From Deinococcus sp. (lineage in GTDB: Bacteria; Deinococcota; Deinococci; Deinococcales; Deinococcaceae): DNA of 12,594 nucleotides. Of this stretch, positions 7,710 through 12,594 are shown one piece after another. How positions within the stretch are numbered: position 1 is the first letter of the stretch; every line of letters starts with the position of its first letter. The DNA lies in the NCBI GenBank assembly GCA_030524065.1, contig JAUNHF010000024.1, positions 1 to 12,594 on the forward strand. The letters are read 5' to 3'. Both the position numbers and the translations under genes were made by a program. Under the pieces are notes generated by a model. It was not told the DNA's origin. It was given only the letters and a program-made list of their open reading frames with translations, and made no database searches.

Positions 7710-7813
7710 TGAGAACGGTGCAGCCTGAAGTTGATGTGGTGAGCCCATACAGGCGCCACCAGCGGCAAGGGGCAAGGGTGTCCTCCTCTGGACTCAAGGT
7801 TGCGCCGTTCTCA
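7710..7813 (+). ncRNA. structured 5' leader RNA with a 17-bp closing stem
   Basis: TGAGAACGGTGCAGCCT (7710-7726) and AGGTTGCGCCGTTCTCA (7797-7813) pair over 17 continuous positions as RNA, 15 Watson-Crick and 2 G-U. Further pairs AGTT/GACT (7729-7732 with 7791-7794) continue the helix after a 2x2 internal loop. The apical part has a hairpin GTGGTG/CGCCAC (7736-7741 with 7754-7759). CCTCCT at 7782-7787 is complementary to the ribosome-binding site AGGAGG at 7817-7822. The stem ends directly against a second hairpin that carries the ribosome-binding site. I recognise no known riboswitch or T-box motif. It could be a cis-regulatory leader, an independent small RNA or a palindromic repeat. The structure is seen directly; the function is inference. 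Confidence 0.6.
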
Positions 7814-7828
7814 ATAAGGAGGCTTATT
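7813..7828 (+). promoter_or_regulatory. hairpin presenting the GNAT ribosome binding site
   Basis: AATAAG-GAGG-CTTATT is a perfect 6-bp stem with the Shine-Dalgarno core GAGG as its four-base loop, ending immediately before the TTG start. The full ribosome-binding site AAGGAGG is 7816-7822, with a 6-base spacer. Half of the site is in the stem and half in the loop, so melting or pairing of this A/U-rich stem could tune initiation. Confidence 0.6.
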
Positions 7829-8425
7829 TTGAACATCAAAACAGCCCACTTGGGTGACGCGCAGGCCGTGTACCGGGTGTACCGGGATTCGCCGGATTAT
7901 TTTCAGATGCTGGGCACCGAAATTCCCACCGCCGCCGAGGTTGAGCTGGAACTGGGCCTGGCGCTGATGGACCCGCGCCGACACGTCGAGCTGATTGAAC
8001 ATGGCGGGAAAGTGGTCGGCCTGCTGGACTGGAAAGAAGCCTACCCGGAGCCGCAGGACATGACCGTGAACCTGTTGCTGCTCAGCCCCGCGCAGCGCGG
8101 CACTGGCCTGGGCAGCCGGGTGATGTGGGATCTGGAAAGCCGCCTGCCGGCAAACACCGCCCGGCTGATGGCGTCGGTGCTGGGCGAGAATCCGGCCGGC
8201 GCCCGCTTCTGGGAACGCCTGGGCTACCGCTTTGCGGTGGACGCCCGCCCGGTGATGACCTGGTACGCCAAGCCGCTGCACCCGGCCCCGGCCACCGAGC
8301 CGAGCAGGAGCGCTGCTGGCCTCCGGACAACCGGCACCGCCCGGGAAGCGGCGCTGCTGCCGAGCGGGGCAGCGGAGCGCCCTGGCGGCCTTGGCACACA
8401 GGCCCTGCCTCTGCGGGTGAGCTGA
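7829..8425 (+). CDS. GNAT-family N-acetyltransferase
   Basis: GNAT enzymes move an acetyl group from acetyl-CoA to an amine. The 198-residue protein reads MNIKTAHLGDAQAVYRVYRD from a TTG start. The start is chosen because AAGGAGG lies 6 bases upstream and IKTAHLGDA is the usual first strand of the fold; an in-frame extension further upstream is unlike any protein. Motif A is clear: VNLLLLSPAQRGTGLGSRV, with the acetyl-CoA pyrophosphate loop QRGTGLG at 89-95. Motif B follows as VLGENPAGARFWERLGYRF at 117-135. Residues from about 152 to 198 form a low-complexity Ala/Pro/Gly/Arg-rich tail beyond the normal fold, perhaps a recent 3' extension. It stands alone, behind an unusual structured leader, and is convergent with the amidase. 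The substrate is unknown. Confidence 0.88.
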   Translation: MNIKTAHLGDAQAVYRVYRDSPDYFQMLGTEIPTAAEVELELGLALMDPRRHVELIEHGGKVVGLLDWKEAYPEPQDMTVNLLLLSPAQRGTGLGSRVMWDLESRLPANTARLMASVLGENPAGARFWERLGYRFAVDARPVMTWYAKPLHPAPATEPSRSAAGLRTTGTAREAALLPSGAAERPGGLGTQALPLRVS

Positions 8426-8447
8426 GGCCCCTCGGGCAGGGCTATCC

Positions 8448-8495
8448 AGGGAGCAGGGCCGCGTGGGAAAAGTCCCCAGCGCGGCCCTGCTCCCT
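8448..8495. terminator. bidirectional 16-bp hairpin between convergent GNAT and amidase genes
   Basis: AGGGAGCAGGGCCGCG (8448-8463) and CGCGGCCCTGCTCCCT (8480-8495) are perfect reverse complements. Inside the 16-base loop TGGG and CCCA add four more pairs. The structure starts 23 bases after the GNAT stop and 45 bases beyond the amidase stop, so it can serve both genes. No T-run flanks either side, but the stability and position make a terminator the natural reading. Confidence 0.7.
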
Positions 8496-8539
8496 CCGGG
8501 CCACAGTCGCTGCCGCTGCCCGCCGCTTCTGCGACCCGC

Positions 8540-10513
8540 TCAGTCGGCCCGGTTGCTGGTCAGCTGCCCCACTGTCTCGGCGGGCGCCGCATGAACGCCA
8601 GTCCGCAGCGATTCGTGGATGCCTTTGGCGATGCCCAGGGCCACCCGGTCCATGTAGTTCTGGTCGGTCAGGTTGATCGAATCGACCGGATGGCTCACAA
8701 AGCCGATTTCTACCAGAGCGGCCGGTACCCGGTTGGTCCGCAGCACGGCCAGCGACTGCTGGTTCTTGATACCGCGTGAGAAAGCGCCGCTGGTGTCCAC
8801 CATGTTCTTTTGCAGGATGCTGGCAAAGGCCGGCGAGAGGCGGTGGTTGGGGTTGTACCAAGTCTCCACCCCGTACCCCTTAAGCGCATTCTGGCTGGGC
8901 ATGGCGTTGGCGTGGATGCTCACGAAGGTGTAGCCGGCGGCCCCCATGTTGGCGCGCATCCGCAGATCGGTGGCCTTGTTGGCATTCAGCGCGACGTCGC
9001 GGTCGCGGGTCATTACCACGTCAACGCCGGCCGCTTGCAGAAACTGGCGGGTACGCAGCGCCACGTCCAGAACGACTTTCTTTTCCTGCACAGTGCCCAC
9101 AGCGCCGGGATCGTTGCCGCCGTGGCCGGGGTCCAGCACCACCCTCGGCTTTACGGCGCTGGCGTAGGTCAGGCCGCCGGCCGGGGGCAGGCTGCTCACA
9201 GCACTCAGGCGGCGCTCCTGGCTGGGCAGGGGGCGCAGGTTCGCCAGGGCGGGCGCTACGTCAATGGCGAGGCGGTAGCGGTCGGTGCTGCTGTCTGCCG
9301 GCGGCAGAAAAAAGGCCCGCCAGCCGCGTGACGCCGTGGTGGGGCTGCCGGTTTGCAGGCTGAGGTTCACCGCGTTGCCCGCAGCGCGGTAGCTCCAGGC
9401 GGCCAGCTCGGCGCCCAGGCCCGAAGCTCCGGCGTTTTCGGCACGCACGCCGCTGATCACCACGTTCAGGCCAGCGCCCTGCGGATCAATGCGGTAGGAC
9501 GCGCCCGGCGGCAGGTCCACCACCACGCGGGTCATGCCGGGGCTTTTGCCCACACGCGGTTCGGTCAGCAGGCCGCCGCTGCCCGAGCCCGGCACGCGGC
9601 CGCTCATGTCGCCGCTGGACGTGTAGCCCGGAGCGTTGGCGAGTTCGGGCGGCAGTGGCTGAGGGCGGACGGTGCCCACCGTGTCGCCCGGCGCCGTGTC
9701 GCCCGCAGGCGCCGCCGCCACAGCCGGCGCCGGGCGGGGGGCCGGCGCTGGCGCGGGACGGGGCGTGGGCACCGGGGCCGGGCGGACAGAGTTGGGCGTT
9801 ACCACCAGCGGCTCGCCCTGGGGCTGGGCAGCCAGCGGACGGGCAGGCAGCTGATAAGGATTGTTGCTGCGGTCCAGCGAGTTGGCCCGCGCCATAGAGG
9901 AAGACAGGCCCGTGCCGGCCCCGCCTGTCGCCGCGCCCGTGTAAAGCGGCGTGACCAGACCGGGCTGCATAGCCAGCAGGCTCTGGCTGCTGGCGCCGCC
10001 CTGCACCGTTTCACCGAATTCCAAAATCAGCACGCGGCTGCCCGCAGCGATGGTCGCCTCGCTGGCTTTCCAGCCGCCAGCCGCGCCCAGGGGGTGGGCG
10101 GTGCCCAAAAACACCTGATTGCCGCTGGCCTGATAGCCGGTCACGGTGCCGCCCAGGGGGCCTCGCTGTTCAGGCTGCACGGGCGCGCCGTCCACACGCA
10201 CGGTCAGACCGCTGTAGGCCGGGCTCAGCGTATAGCGGGCCCCCGCCGGCAGGTCAAAGACCACTTTGGTGACTTCCTGCCCACTGGTGCGCGGCGCCCC
10301 GAAGCTGACAGTGGCCGGGCGGCGCTGGGCCACTTCAGTCTGGGCCACCCCGGTCTGGGCCGCTGCGGCGCCCGAGTTGCCGGGGCTGCCAAAATTGCCC
10401 GAAAGTGCCGGAAGCGCTGTGGTAGGAGCGGTACGCTGGAAGGGGTCGGTCTGTGCCGAAGCCCAGCCAGTACTGCCTACCAGCATCGAAAGGAACAGGG
10501 CGCGCGACTTCAT
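8540..10513 (-). CDS. Exported N-acetylmuramoyl-L-alanine amidase (Amidase_3) with two AMIN-like repeats
   Basis: The enzyme cuts the amide bond between muramic acid and the stem peptide of peptidoglycan, typically in cell separation. The 657-residue protein starts with a signal peptide (residues 1-20, MKSRALFLSMLVGSTGWASA) and probable cleavage before Q21. Two AMIN-like repeats follow, beginning VTKVVFDLPAGARYTL (81) and MTRVVVDLPPGASYRI (327). A Pro/Ala-rich linker (about 244-270) separates them. The zinc amidase domain is about 456-637, with H464 (DPGHGG), E477, H534 (SIHANA) and the catalytic E602 (LVEIGF). The start at 10513 is chosen because the signal peptide begins there and a -10 (CACTAT) lies 7 bases upstream; a longer in-frame start at 10792 would bury the signal peptide. 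The gene is divergent from the glycosyltransferase. AMIN domains normally target septal envelope sites. Confidence 0.93.
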   Translation of the reverse strand: MKSRALFLSMLVGSTGWASAQTDPFQRTAPTTALPALSGNFGSPGNSGAAAAQTGVAQTEVAQRRPATVSFGAPRTSGQEVTKVVFDLPAGARYTLSPAYSGLTVRVDGAPVQPEQRGPLGGTVTGYQASGNQVFLGTAHPLGAAGGWKASEATIAAGSRVLILEFGETVQGGASSQSLLAMQPGLVTPLYTGAATGGAGTGLSSSMARANSLDRSNNPYQLPARPLAAQPQGEPLVVTPNSVRPAPVPTPRPAPAPAPRPAPAVAAAPAGDTAPGDTVGTVRPQPLPPELANAPGYTSSGDMSGRVPGSGSGGLLTEPRVGKSPGMTRVVVDLPPGASYRIDPQGAGLNVVISGVRAENAGASGLGAELAAWSYRAAGNAVNLSLQTGSPTTASRGWRAFFLPPADSSTDRYRLAIDVAPALANLRPLPSQERRLSAVSSLPPAGGLTYASAVKPRVVLDPGHGGNDPGAVGTVQEKKVVLDVALRTRQFLQAAGVDVVMTRDRDVALNANKATDLRMRANMGAAGYTFVSIHANAMPSQNALKGYGVETWYNPNHRLSPAFASILQKNMVDTSGAFSRGIKNQQSLAVLRTNRVPAALVEIGFVSHPVDSINLTDQNYMDRVALGIAKGIHESLRTGVHAAPAETVGQLTSNRAD

Positions 10514-10520
10514 ATTTTCT

Positions 10521-10526
10521 ATAGTG
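10521..10526 (-). promoter_or_regulatory. -10 hexamer of leaderless amidase gene
   Basis: CACTAT on the minus strand, then 7 bases (AGAAAAT), then ATG. TTGGGT (10546-10551) could be a -35, with a long 19-base spacer. No ribosome-binding site precedes the ATG. Confidence 0.5.
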
Positions 10527-10646
10527 TCGTCCCTTCCTATGAGAAACCCAAACGCCAGAACGTCTTTCGGGTGCCAGCAGTGCAAAAGTGCACCTTCTTG
10601 CATTACCCCCTCCCGCCAAAACATCATCTCAGACACCATCTTCAGC

Positions 10647-10663
10647 TTTGGAACACTTCCAAA
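10647..10663. promoter_or_regulatory. 17-bp palindrome, candidate operator 1
   Basis: TTTGGAA-CAC-TTCCAAA is a perfect inverted repeat, 134 bases from the amidase start. Together with the preceding GC it shares GCTTTGGAAC with the second repeat in the same region. It looks like a binding site for a dimeric regulator; which one is unknown. It does not match the Deinococcus RDRM consensus as I know it. Confidence 0.45.
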
Positions 10664-10776
10664 ACGTTTATGAGAAAATGAAAGAAAACGCTCAATGTGG
10701 GGCCCTGGTCCTGGGCAGGGAGCGGCCAAGATGAGACAGCGATCAGTGCTCTGCCCCGGTGCCTGACCCCTCGCTT

Positions 10777-10791
10777 TGGAACCGTGTTCCA
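10777..10791. promoter_or_regulatory. 15-bp palindrome, candidate operator 2
   Basis: TGGAAC-CGT-GTTCCA is a perfect inverted repeat 55 bases before the glycosyltransferase -10. With its left flank it shares GCTTTGGAAC with the repeat at 10647-10663, but the TGGAA/TTCCA spacing is 5 rather than 3 bases, so binding by the same protein is uncertain. Confidence 0.4.
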
Positions 10792-10845
10792 CTGCGGCCA
10801 GTCCGCGCAGAATGGGCCGACGGCGGCTGAAGGGGCCACTTGCAC

Positions 10846-10851
10846 TAAACT
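10846..10851 (+). promoter_or_regulatory. -10 hexamer of leaderless glycosyltransferase gene
   Basis: TAAACT, then 8 bases, then ATG at 10860. It matches TANNNT. No ribosome-binding site and no clear -35 were seen. It supports the 10860 start over an upstream in-frame ATG at 10776. Confidence 0.5.
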
Positions 10852-10859
10852 GGCAGACA

Positions 10860-11531
10860 ATGAGTCAGCCTGCACGACCTCTGACCCCGCCGCTGGTGGC
10901 CGTGGTGATTCCGGCGTTCAACGAGGAAGCCACTGTGGCCGAGGTGGCCCAGGTCGCCCTGAAGTTCACCCCTGCAGTGGTGGTGGTGTCCGACGGCAGC
11001 TCTGACCTGACGGTGGCGGCGGCGCAGGCGACGGGCGCACAGGTGCTGGACCTACAGCCCAACGGCGGCAAGGGCGCGGCCCTGTACGCCGGGCTGCAAG
11101 CGGCGCAGGCCGAGTGGGTGGTGATGCTGGACGCCGACCTGACCGGCCTCACCGCGCAGCATCTACACACCCTGACCCGCCCGGTGCTCGCCGGCGAACT
11201 GGACATGACCATCGGGGTGTTTGAAGGTGGCAAGTTCATGTCGGAGTGGGGCAACCGCCTGACCCCGCAGCTGAGTGGGCAGCGGGCCTGCCGGCGCGAA
11301 TGGCTGCTGAGCGTCCCCCGCTTGGCGCAGGAGCGCTGGCCCGAGCCGGCCATCACCGAGCACCTGGAGCGAACCGGACTGCGCTGGGACTACGTAGAGC
11401 TGCCCGAGATGGGCCAGGTGCTCAAGGAGAAGAAACGCGGGCTGGTCAAGGGAGTGCTGCACCGCACCCGCATGTACGCCGACCTGCTGACCTACCGGGT
11501 GCGGCGCCGGCGTGACAAGCCCGGCAACTAA
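10860..11531 (+). CDS. Family 2 glycosyltransferase (GT-A fold, soluble)
   Basis: Family 2 glycosyltransferases transfer sugars from nucleotide donors. This 223-residue protein consists of little more than the catalytic domain. VAVVIPAFNEE (13-23) is the opening strand, VSDGSSD (43-49) the donor-binding loop, NGGKGAALYAGL (68-79) the ribose-contact region, and VVMLDADLTGL (87-97) carries the D91-x-D93 metal site. SGQRACRRE (139-147) occupies the acceptor side, where related short enzymes have a GQRA motif. There are no membrane segments; the C-terminus is basic (YRVRRRRDK) and could touch the membrane. The start is the ATG at 10860, with TAAACT 8 bases upstream. It is divergent from the amidase, and an envelope-related role would fit that neighbour, but donor and acceptor cannot be told. 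Confidence 0.87.
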   Translation: MSQPARPLTPPLVAVVIPAFNEEATVAEVAQVALKFTPAVVVVSDGSSDLTVAAAQATGAQVLDLQPNGGKGAALYAGLQAAQAEWVVMLDADLTGLTAQHLHTLTRPVLAGELDMTIGVFEGGKFMSEWGNRLTPQLSGQRACRREWLLSVPRLAQERWPEPAITEHLERTGLRWDYVELPEMGQVLKEKKRGLVKGVLHRTRMYADLLTYRVRRRRDKPGN

Positions 11532-11586
11532 GCAGCAAGCGGAAAAGTCAACCGGGGCCACTGGAGCACCCCACACAGGCATGCGG

Positions 11587-11592
11587 CACAAT
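11587..11592 (+). promoter_or_regulatory. -10 hexamer of the leaderless gene at 11600
   Basis: CACAAT, then 7 bases (AGAGCGC), then ATG at 11600, the same arrangement as the amidase CACTAT. No ribosome-binding site is present, and no -35 is clear. Confidence 0.5.
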
Positions 11593-11599
11593 AGAGCGC

Positions 11600-12594
11600 A
11601 TGACCAACTTCGATTCCGATACTGCGGCGCGCCGGGGCGCGTCATCCGAACTGCGCCCCGACGCCCGCTTGATTGCCCTGCACAGTGAGCGCGGCCAGGG
11701 CGCCCACAGCCGACTGGAAAGCGCCCTGGCGGCGCTGGAAGGCGCCGAGTGGGGCGTGACCCTGGCCGGCGAAGCGGCACTGGCCCAGCAGCTGCGGGCC
11801 CTGCTGGGCGCCGGCGTACTGCGTGTGGACCCCCGATTGCCGCTGCGCCGAGACCTGCTGGCCGAGGCGGGGCTGGCGGCCGCCGGCCTGGACGGCGACT
11901 GGCGCGGGGCCGTGGCTGCGTGGCTGCTGGAACCGGGCGAGGAAGACCTGCGCCGAGCCGAGCGGGCCGGGGTGCCGGTGATTGTGGACGCCACGTTGGC
12001 CCCCGGCGCCCACTGGCTGGCAGCCGGCGCGCAGTACGTGACCTATCACCACGGCGCAGCGCTGACCGGCTTTGCCGCCACCGAGCTGGCGCTGCTGTTT
12101 GGCGCTGGTGAGCGCCCGGCCCCCGCCGCGCCCGCCACTCCTGACCTGACCGCCGCCCTGGCACTGCGTGACGTGGCGACCCTGCCGCTGCGCCTGGCCC
12201 GCGCCGCCCAGACTGCCGCCAGCCTGGAAAGCCAGCTGGCGGGCCGGGCACTGCCGCTGGGCCCCACCGCCCTGCTGCTGCCCCCCGAGGCCGCACCAGC
12301 CACGGCGGCCCCCCTGGGCGGCGTGCTGCCCGCCACTCGGCCGGTTCAGGGCGGCGTGATTCTAACCCCAGGCCTGGCCGATGCCCGCCAGGTGCGCGCT
12401 CTGCTGCGCAGCGATGAGGAACCGGCCGCCGCAGTAGGACGCGGACCCGAGCAGCGCAGACCGCAGCCGCAGCAGCGGCCGGATGGGCAGCCCCCACGCG
12501 CAGAACAGCGCCCCGAGCAGCCCACCGAGCGCCCAGCGGCCAGCGGCCAAGAAGCGGCTGAACAGGGGGCGGCGGAGCGTGAACCGGCCCAGAA
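11600..12594 (+). CDS. Degenerate Cys/Met-metabolism PLP-enzyme-like protein with a low-complexity tail (incomplete at 3' end)
   Basis: The frame is open from 11600 to the window edge (331 codons and two bases). LESALAALEGAEWGVTLAGE (39-58) resembles the start of the cystathionine gamma-synthase/lyase fold. LLEPGEEDL then AGVPVIVDATLAPGAHWLAAG (123-143) matches the family's PLP-binding aspartate strand (D130). YVTYHHGAALTGF (146-158) aligns with the strand that normally holds the catalytic lysine, in a Ser-x-Thr-Lys-Tyr context. Here alanine (about A153) stands there, so PLP chemistry is unlikely. The sugar-phosphate-size tyrosine and asparagine motifs of active members are also missing. From about residue 272 the protein becomes Pro/Gln/Glu/Arg/Ala-rich and lacks visible folds. 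It lies 68 bases after the glycosyltransferase, with its own -10. The homology is distant and inferred by eye; the reading frame itself is secure. Confidence 0.7.
   Translation, partial: MTNFDSDTAARRGASSELRPDARLIALHSERGQGAHSRLESALAALEGAEWGVTLAGEAALAQQLRALLGAGVLRVDPRLPLRRDLLAEAGLAAAGLDGDWRGAVAAWLLEPGEEDLRRAERAGVPVIVDATLAPGAHWLAAGAQYVTYHHGAALTGFAATELALLFGAGERPAPAAPATPDLTAALALRDVATLPLRLARAAQTAASLESQLAGRALPLGPTALLLPPEAAPATAAPLGGVLPATRPVQGGVILTPGLADARQVRALLRSDEEPAAAVGRGPEQRRPQPQQRPDGQPPRAEQRPEQPTERPAASGQEAAEQGAAEREPAQ

Larger units (their letters stand above)
7471..7828. other. 358-base gap between dus and the GNAT gene
   Basis: No credible gene was seen on either strand. From left to right it holds the dus -10, a copy of a 23-base segment shared with the end of the asparaginase gene (7511-7533), a weak 6-bp inverted repeat AAACCC/GGGTTT (7592-7597 and 7610-7615), an isolated -10-like TATGCT (7633-7638), and a structured leader (7710-7828) reaching the GNAT start codon. 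If TATGCT is the -10, the GNAT leader would be roughly 185 bases long. Confidence 0.6.
10514..10859. other. 346-base divergent region between amidase and glycosyltransferase genes
   Basis: No gene is supported here; the in-frame upstream extensions of both flanking genes do not look like protein. It holds a leaderless-type -10 at each end, an A/T-rich stretch at about 10640-10690, two related inverted repeats (10647-10663 and 10777-10791), and a smaller repeat GTGCA-AAAG-TGCAC (10580-10593). The A/T-rich stretch is the least GC-rich part of the window. Confidence 0.6.

Noticed and set aside
7523..7828. Upstream in-frame ATG for the GNAT gene at 7523
   Set aside because: The extra 102 residues are unlike the GNAT fold and run through the structured leader; AAGGAGG points to the TTG at 7829.
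9353..10681. 442-codon plus-strand open frame opposite the amidase
   Set aside because: It is antisense to a well-supported amidase, and its predicted protein is rich in His, Arg, Ala and Gly with no motif, as expected from a high-GC shadow frame.
10514..10792. Upstream in-frame extension of the amidase to 10792
   Set aside because: It would place 93 residues before a clear signal peptide, while a -10 hexamer lies 7 bases before the ATG at 10513.
10776..10859. Upstream in-frame ATG for the glycosyltransferase at 10776
   Set aside because: The 28 extra residues are basic and unlike the family, and the -10 at 10846-10851 would lie inside the gene.
11163..12497. 444-codon minus-strand open frame across the glycosyltransferase and the last gene
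   Set aside because: It runs antisense through two plus-strand genes with good motifs or start signals and gives an Arg/Pro/Ala-rich sequence of no recognisable fold.

Overview
The window is high-GC bacterial DNA that reads as ordinary chromosome from a Deinococcus-like bacterium. I base this on the expanded DinB-fold proteins, the GTG and TTG starts, and the many genes whose only visible upstream signal is a -10 hexamer 6-8 bases before the start codon. That last layout is typical of leaderless mRNAs, which are known to be common in Deinococcus. The genus is an inference; no rRNA or other marker gene is present.

Layout: the window opens with the first 44 codons of purC (minus strand), divergent from a TatD-family nuclease (358-1128, plus). 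A minus-strand block follows: type I/II asparaginase (1276-2280), hemC (2385-3317) and three DinB-fold genes (3371-3883, 3929-4444, 4549-5046). The two hemC-proximal DinB genes are tandem paralogs with nearly the same ribosome-binding leader. The third DinB gene carries an in-frame amber stop at codon 26 and is probably a pseudogene or restarts downstream. Divergent from it are a small DsrE-like protein (5124-5459) and a WYL-domain transcription factor (5567-6520). The WYL gene ends tail to tail, with a 4-base overlap, against a tRNA-dihydrouridine synthase (6517-7470, minus).

A 358-base gap (7471-7828) precedes a GNAT acetyltransferase (7829-8425, TTG start). It contains a striking RNA-type structure: a 17-bp stem closing a 70-base apical region, abutting a second perfect hairpin that holds the Shine-Dalgarno core in its loop directly before the start codon. 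A 16-bp hairpin separates the GNAT gene from a convergent exported N-acetylmuramoyl-L-alanine amidase (8540-10513, minus), which has two AMIN-like repeats. A 346-base divergent region with two related inverted repeats leads to a family 2 glycosyltransferase (10860-11531). The last gene (11600 to the end, incomplete) looks like a degenerate Cys/Met-metabolism PLP-enzyme fold that has lost its catalytic lysine and gained a Pro/Gln/Glu/Arg-rich tail.

No insertion sequence, CRISPR array, tRNA or rRNA was recognised. Most genes are unrelated housekeeping functions in separate transcription units. The DinB cluster is the only visible operon-like group. The best candidates for something undescribed are the GNAT leader RNA, the lysine-less PLP-fold protein and the amber-interrupted DinB paralog.
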